Assembly: GCA_910584095.1 (NCBI GenBank)
Contig: CAJTYU010000013.1
Coordinates: forward strand, 16,662 to 80,661
Length of the DNA stretch: 64,000 nucleotides
Direction: 5' to 3'
DNA from: an uncultured Dorea sp.
Lineage (GTDB): Bacteria; Bacillota; Clostridia; Lachnospirales; Lachnospiraceae
Shown here: piece by piece, positions 14,817 to 23,617 of the stretch
How positions within the stretch are numbered: position 1 is the first letter of the stretch
Layout: every line of letters begins with the position of its first letter
Translations under genes and position numbers: made by a program
The notes under the pieces: generated by a model
The model's input: only the letters and a program-made list of their open reading frames with translations
Databases searched by the model: none
Told to the model about the DNA's origin: nothing

Positions 14817-16741
14817 ACAGCCACAAATCAAAAAAAATTTTCAGCATTGCCCTGACACTTATTTTGGCAGGAAATATTTTAGCCTGTATGATTCAGACAA
14901 GTTTTGGAAAGGTATCTGTAAAAGATATTTATTTGCCTGCTGAAAACCAAAATTATCTACACGCGCTTGCATTTATTCCAAAATCAGCATCCCCTGAAAA
15001 CAAAGCGCCCGCCATTATAACGACACACGGATACTTAAACAGCGCCGAAGTACAAGACGCTGCCTGCATTGAATTGTCGAGAAGAGGTTTTGTTGTAATA
15101 GCGCTTGACAATTATAACCATGGTCTTTCAAGCTGCGTTGACGACATGATGATTGCCGACGCCGTACAGACGGGCGGCGGTATAAAGGCAATGGTTGAAT
15201 ATTGTGCCAGCGGAATAATGGACTATATCGATACAGACCGAATTGGCCTTATGGGACATTCCATGGGTGCAAATGGAGCAAAAGAAACTGCCTTTTATTA
15301 CAGCGGATTGTATGATGAAGCGATAGAAGCCGCAAAATCCCCCACTTCTGATGGGGGAAAAGAAATTACGGAATCAGAACAGGCCTATTGTAATTCAATA
15401 ATGAAGGTCAAAGCTCTGCTTCCTACCGGACAGGTACCTAATTTTCTCAATTATTCCGGCATAGACTGGAAATGGACACAGCTTAGATGTAATGCAGGAA
15501 TCGTCTACGGCTCTTACGAAGAGTGCGGCTATGCTAATAGTACCGGCAATGCCAGAGTACTAGGAGACGCTGCAGAAACTGTCGAAATGATGCAAAGCGC
15601 CGATCCTTCTATAGACTTTGTTGAAGAAGGCGTATATTATGGCAATAAAGACGATGGGACTATGCGCGTAATTTATCAACCCCTCAGTACGCATCCGCTT
15701 ATCCATTTTATGCCTGATGCTGCTAAGGATATCATTGATTTCTGGACATATACTTTTGATATGAAAACTGGACTTTCATCCAGTAACCAGACATTCTTTT
15801 TTAAAGAATTATGCAATCTGATTGCAATGATTGGTCTTTTCATGCTTATTATTCCTCTTTGCGATTTACTTCTGACTTTTCCATGCTTTACTGGACTTAG
15901 AGGACGGCCTGACTCCAAACTTCCATATGTTACAGGCACTAGAAAAAGAATATACTGGATTGGCGCAGCTGCTGGAGGTTTAGTATCATTGGGCGCTGCA
16001 TTCCTGTCGATCATAGCGGTTCCTACAGCAGATGCTTCTATAAATAATGGGTATTTACAGACAAGCGTTACCTTTTTTGCCGTACCGGTAATGAATACGA
16101 TAGGTTTTTGGACGCTTCTGTGTGCTATCTGGCAATTTGCATGGTTCTTCTGGCAGTACAGAAAGGACAAAACCGCAGGCATCGATCGGGATTCGGCTCT
16201 TGGATTAAAAACTACAATAAAAGAGCTTTGGAAATCAATCGGCCTTTCTGCCGCAATCATCGTTATTCTTTACATTATCGTATGGTTTTGTAAATGGGCC
16301 TTTAATACAGATTTCCGATTTTGGACCCCTGCGGTTAAAACCTTTAATGTTGAAAAAATGATATATTTTCTTCCATATTTACCAGCATTTTTTGCATTTT
16401 ACCTTGGAAATTCACTGATTGTTAACAGCGCTGGAAGATTTGAAAAAATCAGTGAAAAAAAGGAACTCTGGATACATGCATTTACCAATATTATCGGCTG
16501 CTTTCTCTTTTGGGCAATCCAGTATATTCCTTTATTCCTTGGGGGTGAAATAATTGTTAAAGGTCAATGGATGAATGTTCTTGTTATCGCATTTTGTATC
16601 TGGCAGTTGTTTATCGCGCCGTTTTTACTTAGAAAATTCTATAATCTTACTGGAAAACACTGGGTTGGCTCACTGACACTATCTAGCTTTTATGTGTTGA
16701 TTGGTATTATGAATACAGCCATCCACAGTACCTTGTTTTAA
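14813..16741 (+). CDS. Alpha/beta hydrolase fused to a multi-helix membrane domain
   Basis: The 642-residue protein starts with a membrane or signal helix (residues 9-30). An alpha/beta hydrolase domain follows (about 45-310) with the oxyanion-side TTHGYLNSAE and the nucleophile elbow GHSMGA near residue 148. The remaining 300 residues contain about eight hydrophobic helices (LIAMIGLFMLIIPLCDLLL through SSFYVLIGIMNTAI). It is not a named enzyme; an esterase, lipase or acyl-transfer role at the outer membrane face is possible. GGAGG lies 7 bases before the ATG. It is AT-richer than its neighbours and diverges from a MarR regulator, which suggests an acquired, regulated unit. Confidence 0.82.
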   Translation: MNSHKSKKIFSIALTLILAGNILACMIQTSFGKVSVKDIYLPAENQNYLHALAFIPKSASPENKAPAIITTHGYLNSAEVQDAACIELSRRGFVVIALDNYNHGLSSCVDDMMIADAVQTGGGIKAMVEYCASGIMDYIDTDRIGLMGHSMGANGAKETAFYYSGLYDEAIEAAKSPTSDGGKEITESEQAYCNSIMKVKALLPTGQVPNFLNYSGIDWKWTQLRCNAGIVYGSYEECGYANSTGNARVLGDAAETVEMMQSADPSIDFVEEGVYYGNKDDGTMRVIYQPLSTHPLIHFMPDAAKDIIDFWTYTFDMKTGLSSSNQTFFFKELCNLIAMIGLFMLIIPLCDLLLTFPCFTGLRGRPDSKLPYVTGTRKRIYWIGAAAGGLVSLGAAFLSIIAVPTADASINNGYLQTSVTFFAVPVMNTIGFWTLLCAIWQFAWFFWQYRKDKTAGIDRDSALGLKTTIKELWKSIGLSAAIIVILYIIVWFCKWAFNTDFRFWTPAVKTFNVEKMIYFLPYLPAFFAFYLGNSLIVNSAGRFEKISEKKELWIHAFTNIIGCFLFWAIQYIPLFLGGEIIVKGQWMNVLVIAFCIWQLFIAPFLLRKFYNLTGKHWVGSLTLSSFYVLIGIMNTAIHSTLF

Positions 16742-16766
16742 GTAACTTACTTGATTCTGCATGCAT

Positions 16767-16828
16767 CGGCAGATAAGAGGTCAGAATTAAGCAGTTCTGC
16801 TGTTTTTACCGGCCTCCTATCTGTCGGC
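16767..16828. terminator. Large imperfect inverted repeat between the hydrolase gene and spoIIIAH
   Basis: CAGATAAGAGG and CCTCCTATCTG arms enclose an inner CAGAA/TTCTG stem and a TGTTTTT stretch. Placed between two convergent genes, it could end transcription from both sides, but no clean T run follows the outer stem, so the terminator call is tentative. Confidence 0.4.
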
Positions 16829-16878
16829 GTCTATTTATACAACCTTTTCCTTCACAATATTTACAACGCCTATGTATT

Positions 16879-17511
16879 TTATTTCCCTTCCGTATTAATC
16901 GGCGTAATCACAATATTCTCCGCCGCTATCCCTGTTTTTCTTGTTACGATATCTTCGATCTGCGCCCGGTTCGCATCGGAAAGCTCCGCCGCGCTGACGA
17001 CGATATCCGCCCCTTCCTGCGTCAAACTGACAACTGCCTGATCAAATCCCTTTGAGGCAAGAAGGGTCTCCGCAGCCGCTTCTTTCTCTGCAAGATCCGT
17101 CAGGGCCAGAAGCTGATTCACCGCCTCTTGTTTCTGGTCGTCGCTTAAATTCTGGTTGTCAATAATCTCCATCAGAGACTCTTTATTCTTTGCCCTCACC
17201 TGTTCTCTGGTGACCTTGGCTTCCGCCACCACCGCGCTGGCGTCCCCGCTGGTAAGCACCGCCTCCCCCGGCGTCCCCTCTACGGTTCCGTCTGTTTCTT
17301 CGCTGTCGTTGCTTGCAATCTCTCCATCCGTCTCCGCTAAATCTTCTTCTGAAATATCCAGAAGCTCCATGTTCGCAAGCTCGCTGTTTGCTTCCGCCGC
17401 GTCCTTTTCTCCTCCGAAAATACGCCCTGAGTAATTCAGATACCCTGCAACTGCGATCATAACGGCCAGCGCTGCAATGATCACCTGATTTCTACGAAAT
17501 ATTCGTTTCAC
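16879..17511 (-). CDS. spoIIIAH: Stage III sporulation protein AH (SpoIIQ partner)
   Basis: SpoIIIAH sits in the mother-cell membrane around the forespore and binds forespore SpoIIQ to form the feeding-channel complex. The 210-residue protein has one N-terminal membrane helix (residues 8-27), an acidic linker (45-90) and the conserved C-terminal YscJ/FliF-like domain (EQVRAKNKESLMEIIDNQNLSDDQKQEAVNQLLALT to VSAAELSDANRAQIEDIVTRKTG). It is the last gene of the operon, 23 bases after spoIIIAG. Confidence 0.92.
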   Translation of the reverse strand: MKRIFRRNQVIIAALAVMIAVAGYLNYSGRIFGGEKDAAEANSELANMELLDISEEDLAETDGEIASNDSEETDGTVEGTPGEAVLTSGDASAVVAEAKVTREQVRAKNKESLMEIIDNQNLSDDQKQEAVNQLLALTDLAEKEAAAETLLASKGFDQAVVSLTQEGADIVVSAAELSDANRAQIEDIVTRKTGIAAENIVITPINTEGK

Positions 17512-17534
17512 TGTTCATCCTCCTTGAGATAGAT

Positions 17535-18152
17535 TTAATTGCTCTTCATTACCTTTATTTTATGCGTGTCTATTTCAAATAATGCTTGCACAGCCTCAGT
17601 TATATTCTGAACCGTCACTGCATCGTCCCCTCCTTCTGCAATTACGATGACTCCCTCCACCACCGGCGTCATCTCCTTAGTCACATAAGGCTCTCCATTT
17701 CCGTCTCCTCCGGAATATACCGTCTGCTTTGAACTAACATTATGAATCGTGCTGCGGCTTCCTCCCTGACTGTCCGTCTCCTGAACGGATTCGCTCTCGC
17801 TGTCCGTATCCTTCTCGATAATCCGTTCCGAGCCGGATGCAAGCGTCACCATGACCTCTGTCCTCCCCACTCCTTCTACCTTCGATAGAACTGCCGCAAG
17901 CTTTCCTTCCAGATAATCCGCGTAATTCTCCCCGTCAGAATCTCCCCCATCCCTTATTGAAGCGGCGTCCGTCCTTTCCCTTCTGTCAGTCAGCGCGTCC
18001 TTCTTCCCGTCTGATACCGGAAGAGCGATCACCAAAAGCAGCACTCCCACAAGCAAGGCGATCACCAGCCTGTCTTTTTTCATAAGGGTTCCCAAAAGCT
18101 TTTCCTTTAGATGCTCCGGAATAGGTATCTGTTTTTTCCTTCTATCTTCCAA
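17535..18152 (-). CDS. spoIIIAG: Stage III sporulation protein AG
   Basis: SpoIIIAG forms a large ring in the intermembrane space of the sporulation channel. It has one membrane helix (DRLVIALLVGVLLLVIALPV), then YLEGKLAAVLSKVEGVGRTEVMVTLASGSERIIEKD and VVEGVIVIAEGGDD, the conserved ring-building motifs. The start is uncertain. An ATG at 18200 would overlap spoIIIAF by 59 bases and has a poor Shine-Dalgarno. The TTG at 18152 overlaps by only 11 bases, has a G-rich Shine-Dalgarno-like stretch and leaves a normal short cytoplasmic N-terminus, so it is preferred. Confidence 0.88.
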   Translation of the reverse strand: MEDRRKKQIPIPEHLKEKLLGTLMKKDRLVIALLVGVLLLVIALPVSDGKKDALTDRRERTDAASIRDGGDSDGENYADYLEGKLAAVLSKVEGVGRTEVMVTLASGSERIIEKDTDSESESVQETDSQGGSRSTIHNVSSKQTVYSGGDGNGEPYVTKEMTPVVEGVIVIAEGGDDAVTVQNITEAVQALFEIDTHKIKVMKSN

Positions 18153-18534
18153 TTCGAATTTCCCCCACTTCAATCTTTCCTGCTTCCCAAGCTTTCCCAT
18201 TCCCGTCGGTATCCCAGACTTCTGCCCCCTCGGATCCGTCTCCCGGAATCCTTCTTTCTTCGTAAGCGCCGGACACCTCTTCCTCTAATTCTTGTATTTT
18301 CTCTTCCATTTGTTCCGCCGCCGCTTCATATCTGCTTTCCGCCGAGCGTATATACCCTTCCCCCTCCAGCCCGGATAAACGGATTACCGGTGACAGAATC
18401 AGCAGGATCAAGATAATCCCTGTAAAAAGCCGTATATATTTCCGATAACCTTCCCCCGCCGCTGCCTGCATAACAAGCGTAACCAGAATCATATAATATG
18501 CTATTTTCTGAATCCATTCACAGAAATACTCCAC
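18142..18534 (-). CDS. spoIIIAF: Stage III sporulation protein AF
   Basis: This membrane component of the SpoIIIA complex has about 130 residues, with two N-terminal hydrophobic helices (IAYYMILVTLVMQAA and IRLFTGIILILLILSPVIRL, the signature region) followed by a helical charged tail. The GTG at 18534 is chosen as start because GAGGTG lies just upstream and it avoids overlap with spoIIIAE; a longer frame begins at 18579. Its stop overlaps the chosen spoIIIAG start. Confidence 0.85.
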   Translation of the reverse strand: MEYFCEWIQKIAYYMILVTLVMQAAAGEGYRKYIRLFTGIILILLILSPVIRLSGLEGEGYIRSAESRYEAAAEQMEEKIQELEEEVSGAYEERRIPGDGSEGAEVWDTDGNGKAWEAGKIEVGEIRIGR

Positions 18535-18544
18535 CTTTTCCACC

Positions 18545-19825
18545 TCATACCGAACTGGTTGTATATGCCACGATCGCAATGGTTAAAAGAAATAAAACGC
18601 CGCTGGTAACCACTGCCTTAAGCAGCAGACGGCAGCCTTCTCCCACCCCGCTGATGCACTCCACGATCCTCTTGTCAGAAACCGGCTGTATCACTGCTGC
18701 CGCAAGCTTATACGCCAGCGTGATAATCCCAAGCTGGATCAAGGGAACTGCACAGAGCCCGCAGCAGATCAGCGCTCCGGTCAGACCGATACTATTTTTA
18801 ATCAGCACCGCCGTTCCAAGTACCACCTCCGCCGTTCCTCCCAGCGCGTCGCCTACGCCTGGAATCGCCTCCACCCCTCTGGTGACAATACTGCGCTTTA
18901 CCGTATCAATCGCCGGGGAAACCAGCCCCTGAATCACATTCAGTCCGATCATACATCCAAGCAGTGATTTTAAAATCCAGCTTATGACAATTTCCAGAAG
19001 ATCTGACAATTTTGACAGATAATCTTCCGGATGCAGACTGTTCAAAACCCTTACCAGCACATAAATGTGAATCATGGGAAGCATCATATGCATGACCACC
19101 CCGTCAACGGCAAGTATCAGAAGCAGCGCAAGATGGTAAAACGCTCCGGAGGTTATGCTTCCCTTCGCCGCTGTCACAGCTACAAAATAGATGGGATACA
19201 GCGCCTTCATAAAACCGGTAAGCCGGCCGATCCCATCCAGCACCCATTCCGAAGCGGCCTGAAATGAAGTCAGGCACACTCCCACCAGCAGCATATACAA
19301 CAGAAAAAAACTGATTTCGGATACCTGCCTTGTCTGAAATACATTGGAAAGGTTCAAAAATATCGCGGCGGAAACCGCAATCGCAATCAACTGGATGATA
19401 CTTCGTTTATTTACCCGAAAGGCATAAAACAACTCGTCCCCAATAAGCTTATTTATAAGCCCCGCATCCAGCCGGACTTCACCGGCCATCACGGAACGCA
19501 CCGTTTCTGCGAAATCAGGCTTTTCCTCCGGAAACAAATCTGACAGAAGCGCATCCATCTCCGAAAAGTCCATTTCACTTAACAGTTCATCCCTCGTAGT
19601 TTCTTCCAACCCTCTTGTAACGTCCTCTGCGCCTATATCCTCCTCGTACTTCTCCTCCTCTTTCTCTTCCGAAACCACCCTTTCTTCCCACGTTTCTTTC
19701 GCTTCAGAATCCGCCGCCTCAGCGGGCAGCTTCAAACTCCACATGCAAAGAATCAGACATAGATAAAGCAAACTCCGCATACGCTTCCTGACGCTGCGTA
19801 CCGCCTTTTCTTTTTTCAGCTTCAT
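18545..19825 (-). CDS. spoIIIAE: Stage III sporulation protein AE
   Basis: SpoIIIAE is the large polytopic membrane protein of the sporulation channel complex. After a signal peptide (residues 15-37) comes an acidic segment rich in Glu, then about eight membrane helices beginning RSIIQLIAIAVSAAIFLNLSNVF. The conserved stretch GLVSPAIDTVKRSIVTRGVEAIPGVGDALGGTAEVVLGTAVLIKNSIG lies near residues 300-345. The 426-residue length is slightly above the family norm. Its ATG overlaps the spoIIIAD stop by 4 bases. Confidence 0.93.
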   Translation of the reverse strand: MKLKKEKAVRSVRKRMRSLLYLCLILCMWSLKLPAEAADSEAKETWEERVVSEEKEEEKYEEDIGAEDVTRGLEETTRDELLSEMDFSEMDALLSDLFPEEKPDFAETVRSVMAGEVRLDAGLINKLIGDELFYAFRVNKRSIIQLIAIAVSAAIFLNLSNVFQTRQVSEISFFLLYMLLVGVCLTSFQAASEWVLDGIGRLTGFMKALYPIYFVAVTAAKGSITSGAFYHLALLLILAVDGVVMHMMLPMIHIYVLVRVLNSLHPEDYLSKLSDLLEIVISWILKSLLGCMIGLNVIQGLVSPAIDTVKRSIVTRGVEAIPGVGDALGGTAEVVLGTAVLIKNSIGLTGALICCGLCAVPLIQLGIITLAYKLAAAVIQPVSDKRIVECISGVGEGCRLLLKAVVTSGVLFLLTIAIVAYTTSSV

Positions 19826-20208
19826 GACAGAAATTCTCCTATCGTTTCCAGCACGGTTAAAACAATCGGTATGCTGAGTACCAGTATCATTAATTTCCCA
19901 AATATTTCAATCTGCACCGCTATGGTCTGATATCCCGCGTCCTTGCAGATGCTGGAAGCAAATTCTGAAGTGTAAGTGATCCCTATCATTTTTACCAGTG
20001 TTTTCACATAAGAGGAATCTAAATTTATGATGCCTGCAATCTTATACACCGCATCCAGAAATACGGAAAACTGTCCCAGTATCCCCAAAAATATCAGTAT
20101 GCTGACGCCGGCCGCTATATAAATACTATATTCCGACCTGCCGCTCTTAAACTGTACTGCAAGAAGCGCTCCTGCAATCCCAAGAATTCCTGCCTGTACA
20201 ATTCCCAC
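19822..20208 (-). CDS. spoIIIAD: Stage III sporulation protein AD
   Basis: This is a small integral membrane protein of the SpoIIIA complex: 128 residues with four hydrophobic helices and the conserved segment SSYVKTLVKMIGITYTSEFASSICKDAGYQTIA. Its stop codon overlaps the start of spoIIIAE (ATGA), and it follows spoIIIAC by 23 bases. Confidence 0.93.
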   Translation of the reverse strand: MGIVQAGILGIAGALLAVQFKSGRSEYSIYIAAGVSILIFLGILGQFSVFLDAVYKIAGIINLDSSYVKTLVKMIGITYTSEFASSICKDAGYQTIAVQIEIFGKLMILVLSIPIVLTVLETIGEFLS

Positions 20209-20231
20209 GCCTGAATCCTCCTTCTTTCATT

Positions 20232-20426
20232 TTACAGAGAAAATAACCCTTTGATTGACTCAAACAGCTCGTATATGTACGGCACGATCCAGAACAGCAC
20301 CAGAATCAGCCCCGCAAGGCTAGTGAGAAATGCCTGCTCCTCCCTGCCGCTGTGCTTCAATACCTGACAGAGTATCGAAACAAGTATTCCCACCGCCGCA
20401 ATTTTAAAGATTAGATTAACGCCCAT
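20232..20426 (-). CDS. spoIIIAC: Stage III sporulation protein AC
   Basis: This is a 64-residue protein with two membrane helices and the family motif ILCQVLKHSGREEQAFLTSLAGLI. It has the normal length for SpoIIIAC, which resembles small type III secretion membrane subunits. It lies 10 bases after spoIIIAB. Confidence 0.93.
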   Translation of the reverse strand: MGVNLIFKIAAVGILVSILCQVLKHSGREEQAFLTSLAGLILVLFWIVPYIYELFESIKGLFSL

Positions 20427-20436
20427 GAATTCCTCC

Positions 20437-20955
20437 TTATACCAGCAGAACCGCTATCAATATCCCGCCGGATATTCCCAGACAGCGGCAGAGTTTTTTC
20501 TTATTCTGTATTTCCCTGTGCATGTCCTCAATCGTTCCCGCAAGTTCCTCCTGATATCCGCCAAGTATCCCAATCCCCAGGTCGGCGTCCGCACCTCCCA
20601 GTAAAACGCCAAGCTCTCCCAGCCTCTGCAGCTCCCCTCGCGGCAGCTTTGACGCTCTTAAGTACAAATTCACACTTTCCCTCCAGATATCCCCTAAGCT
20701 TCCGCCTTTCCTGCTTTCCATCCGGATGCTCATCTGCTTCAGCCACACATCATAAGGGGGCTTTACATGTTCCCCGGTTTTCCGAAACACTTGAGAGAGC
20801 ACCGATCTGGCATAACGCACTTCACCCTGTATCATTCCGATTAATTTCTGCAAATAAATAAGCTCCTGATAAGCGGCTTCTAATTCCCCCGCCGCACATG
20901 CTCCCAAAAGCGCGGCAGCGGCGATGGTGACCATACTGCCAGTGATCTTCAACAT
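20437..20955 (-). CDS. spoIIIAB: Stage III sporulation protein AB
   Basis: The 172-residue membrane protein has N- and C-terminal hydrophobic helices and a helical middle (LQKLIGMIQGEVRYARSVLSQVFR, LGELGVLLGGADADLG), which resembles the GspF fold of type II secretion. Its ATG overlaps the 3' end of spoIIIAA by 7 bases, as is usual in this operon. Confidence 0.92.
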   Translation of the reverse strand: MLKITGSMVTIAAAALLGACAAGELEAAYQELIYLQKLIGMIQGEVRYARSVLSQVFRKTGEHVKPPYDVWLKQMSIRMESRKGGSLGDIWRESVNLYLRASKLPRGELQRLGELGVLLGGADADLGIGILGGYQEELAGTIEDMHREIQNKKKLCRCLGISGGILIAVLLV

Positions 20956-21875
20956 ACCTTCTCCCCCTGTTCATCATAGATTCCTTCTATCAGACCGGGA
21001 TGTTTTACATCGCATAATACAAGATAACGCTGAAACATTTTCTGGATAAAGAAATCCTGAAACATCGGCTTCCCCCTTATTTCCTGCCAGGACGCCCCAT
21101 GAACCGTGGCAAGCGTCCGACATCCGCAGCACATGGCATATTTTAAAATCTGCACCTCTTCCATACTGCCAAGCTCATCCACTGCAATCACCTGCGGCCC
21201 CATACTGCGCACCATCATCATCATCCCCTCTGCTTTCGGGCAGGCATCCAGCACATCTGTCCGGCTTCCCAGATCGTTCTGGGGAACCCCCATATAGCTT
21301 CCTCCAATCTCAGAACGCTCGTCCACAACCCCTACATTTTTTCCGTCCAGATACTCGCTGCCGTTTGAAATCCGGCGTATAATATCTCGCAGCAAGGTTG
21401 TCTTCCCACAGCCAGGAGGAGCAATGATCAGCGTGTTTAATACGTCTCCCGCCTGAATCAAGAACGGAAGCGCTCCGTCTGCGCAGCCGTGGATTTCATG
21501 CGCGATACGGATATTAATAGAAGATATATATCTCAGATTGCGTATCTGCCTTCCGTCCAAAATCACCTGACCCGCCATTCCAACCCGGTGCCCTCCCTCG
21601 ACCGTAAGATAACCCTGACGCATTTCCTGCTCATAGGCATACAACGAATAATCCGCCGCATACTGTACAGTCTCTTGAATTTCTTCCATTGTAATCCCGC
21701 CGCAAGAGGGTCTCCCTACGATTCGTTCCCGTCCGTCATACTTAAGCGTTACAGGCTGTCCGGCCCGCAGACGGATTTCCTGCAGCTTCCCAAAGTCCGG
21801 CTGTTCACCCAGAATACTGTTCCGGAGCCTGACCGGCAGGATATTCAGGACGCTCTCTATCCCTTTCGCTCTCAT
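20949..21875 (-). CDS. spoIIIAA: Stage III sporulation protein AA (secretion-type ATPase)
   Basis: SpoIIIAA is the cytoplasmic ATPase of the sporulation channel, related to secretion ATPases. It has Walker A APPGCGKTTLLRD, the RSEIGGSYMGVPQNDLG region and Walker B QVIAVDELGS. The ATG at 21875 gives 308 residues with a family-like N-terminus and AAGG upstream. A GTG 33 bases earlier (21908) also has a fair Shine-Dalgarno, so the first 11 residues are uncertain. It is the first gene of the eight-gene spoIIIA operon, normally under sigma E. Confidence 0.94.
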   Translation of the reverse strand: MRAKGIESVLNILPVRLRNSILGEQPDFGKLQEIRLRAGQPVTLKYDGRERIVGRPSCGGITMEEIQETVQYAADYSLYAYEQEMRQGYLTVEGGHRVGMAGQVILDGRQIRNLRYISSINIRIAHEIHGCADGALPFLIQAGDVLNTLIIAPPGCGKTTLLRDIIRRISNGSEYLDGKNVGVVDERSEIGGSYMGVPQNDLGSRTDVLDACPKAEGMMMMVRSMGPQVIAVDELGSMEEVQILKYAMCCGCRTLATVHGASWQEIRGKPMFQDFFIQKMFQRYLVLCDVKHPGLIEGIYDEQGEKVC

Positions 21876-21928
21876 AAAACCTTCTTTTCTTTTAACTGTC
21901 TGATACACCTTTGTCCACCTCTTTAAAG

Positions 21929-21960
21929 CATATATACGGCCGAAACAGTTAATTTATTCC
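21929..21960 (-). promoter_or_regulatory. Possible sigma-E promoter of the spoIIIA operon
   Basis: Minus-strand GGAATAAAT and CGTATATAT, about 13 bases apart, resemble loosely the -35 and -10 elements used by sporulation sigma E and lie at the expected position upstream of spoIIIAA. The match is weak; the operon's known dependence on sigma E in Bacillus is the main support. Confidence 0.3.
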
Positions 21961-22021
21961 TGAAAATGGTGCAAAAGTCTTCTGCCTTGGAGAAAAAGCA
22001 GGAAAAGATAATAAATAATAT

Positions 22022-22055
22022 TTAAAAAGGAGCTGTCACAACAGCCCCTTTTGAT
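22022..22055 (-). terminator. Terminator of the MFS/quinate-type operon
   Basis: An AAAAGG-GCTGT / ACAGC-CCTTTT stem with a 4-base loop is followed on the minus strand by TTTTTAAA. It lies about 30 bases past the MFS stop and separates it from spoIIIAA. Confidence 0.8.
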
Positions 22056-22079
22056 TAACCTTTATTCTTATTTAAGTAA

Positions 22080-23357
22080 TTATTTCGTCAGCGGATTCTC
22101 GCCGAATACCTTCTTATATCTGCCAATGAGGTACAGAGTAGCAACTACCTGAACCGCCGCAAGCACGAACATCAGAACCATCAGCGTATAAACTGCCTTA
22201 CTCTCGCCGGAGATGATCGTCAGCCTTCCCACAACCACCGGCATCAAATAGGAAGCCGCGCCCATGAATGTATAATAGATACCTGTGTTACGTCCCTTCG
22301 GTCCCGGAACAAATTCCTGTACCACAGACAGCCCTGTCTGCAGCGCGCCGCCCGCGCATCCGAATCCCAGCAGAAGGATTGCAATGTAAACGATCGCTAC
22401 CTGGTGGATGAATAATACGCCAAGCAAGGCGACTGCCGTCATCAAAGAGTCGATGATCAGCACCTTCAGCGGATGCCATTTCAGCTTGCTCATCATCACT
22501 GCCCAGAATGCAACGGCTACGATCGAACCCACCTGATACATGGTAGTAAAGGAAGCCGCCTGCATCTCAGACAGTCCACAATACGCAAGGCCGAATGCCT
22601 TGGTGTACTGCTGAGCGCCGTACATAACCGCCATTACAAGGAATGCATAGAAGTAAGTAAGAAGCTTTGTAAATCCTCCAGGCGCAACCAGAAGCCTTGC
22701 CTTTGCCGCGTCGATCTCTGCCTGATCCGCCTTCTTGCCGCCCTGTCCGCCAAGCTTTGCCTTCTCATCGTCATATACGAACTTCGCCATACATGCCAGA
22801 ACAAGAACAACAACAGACAATACCAGCGGAAGAATTACATTCACCTGCAGGTTTCCTGTAGCTACGCAGATAATCGGGTAGAAGATACTAGAAGCCGCAA
22901 CGAAGAACTTAATCATAATCAATGCAGTACCTGGAGCTGCCGGATATGCTTCCTGTACAGCCGGGTATCCGGATGCATCCCAGAAACCGGAGGTAGCCAC
23001 GCCCGCCATCAGACCTGCAAATGCAGCCAGCGTTGCGTTGGTCGTCATCAGCATTGTTGCAAAACATACAATGTAAAGAACGGCTCCGCCGATCATTAAT
23101 TTCTTACGTCCTACGCGGTCGGAAATCTCTCCGCCGATCCACACGGATATAAACTTACCAAAGCCGGTCCATGCAATTGCTGTAGAAACAGCCGCTGCTC
23201 CCGCCGCATATGCCGCAGATTCCGGATCAGACATATCAAATCCCCACTTCAGTGCGAAGTTTACCTGATTCTGTGAGAAGATCAGCGCCTGCATACCATG
23301 GGTCAGATATGCCATATAGACCGTGACCATGGAAAGAATGTACTTTTTTGCCTTCAT
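22080..23357 (-). CDS. MFS transporter, probable quinate/shikimate-type organic acid uptake
   Basis: The 425-residue protein has about 12 membrane helices, the MFS motif A-like loop GGEISDRVGRKKLM after helix 2, and a central cytoplasmic loop rich in Lys, Asp and Gly (about residues 193-215). It begins MKAKKYILSM with AAGGAG 9 bases before the ATG. In Escherichia coli the dehydrogenase YdiB lies beside the MFS proteins YdiM and YdiN. The same pairing here, 260 bases after a YdiB-like gene, suggests uptake of a cyclitol acid, although the sequence alone does not show the substrate. It has an additional promoter of its own at 23404-23432. Confidence 0.85.
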   Translation of the reverse strand: MKAKKYILSMVTVYMAYLTHGMQALIFSQNQVNFALKWGFDMSDPESAAYAAGAAAVSTAIAWTGFGKFISVWIGGEISDRVGRKKLMIGGAVLYIVCFATMLMTTNATLAAFAGLMAGVATSGFWDASGYPAVQEAYPAAPGTALIMIKFFVAASSIFYPIICVATGNLQVNVILPLVLSVVVLVLACMAKFVYDDEKAKLGGQGGKKADQAEIDAAKARLLVAPGGFTKLLTYFYAFLVMAVMYGAQQYTKAFGLAYCGLSEMQAASFTTMYQVGSIVAVAFWAVMMSKLKWHPLKVLIIDSLMTAVALLGVLFIHQVAIVYIAILLLGFGCAGGALQTGLSVVQEFVPGPKGRNTGIYYTFMGAASYLMPVVVGRLTIISGESKAVYTLMVLMFVLAAVQVVATLYLIGRYKKVFGENPLTK

Positions 23358-23403
23358 TTCTCATTTCTCCTTTTCTTAACTTTTTATTAACTTCGTTAAA
23401 TAA

Positions 23404-23432
23404 ATAATAAACATTATCCAAGAAAATGTCTA
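23404..23432 (-). promoter_or_regulatory. Internal promoter before the MFS gene
   Basis: Minus-strand TAGACA (23427-23432) and TATTAT (23404-23409) are separated by 17 bases, with 46 bases between the -10 box and the start codon. It would allow the transporter to be expressed apart from the enzymes. Confidence 0.5.
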
Positions 23433-23480
23433 ATTGGTTTCCTGCCTGTTATCCATTCATTTTCTCTATGATTACGCAGT

Positions 23481-23585
23481 CCGGGGGCAGCAGTTCTCCT
23501 TTCCAGCTACGTCGAAATCATTCTGTCTGCTTTCTTTCCACAGGTTTCCGACAGACAGAATCTGGAAGAGATCTCCCGCCCCCGG
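23481..23585 (-). ncRNA. Long nested hairpin in the spacer between the dehydrogenase and transporter genes
   Basis: Three nested complementary pairs make a 105-base structure: outer CCGGGGGC (23481-23488) with GCCCCCGG (23578-23585), middle CTTTCCAG (23499-23506) with CTGGAAG (23562-23568), and inner ATTCTGTCTG (23520-23529) with CAGACAGAAT (23552-23561, perfect). A 7-bp hairpin TCATGAA/TTCATGA (23592-23611) sits just past the dehydrogenase stop. It has no T run, so it is not a normal terminator. It may protect or process the operon mRNA, or be a mobile palindromic element. It is given as a structured RNA element, not a proven gene. Confidence 0.5.
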
Positions 23586-23617
23586 CTCAGATCATGAACA
23601 GCTATTCATGAAATTTA

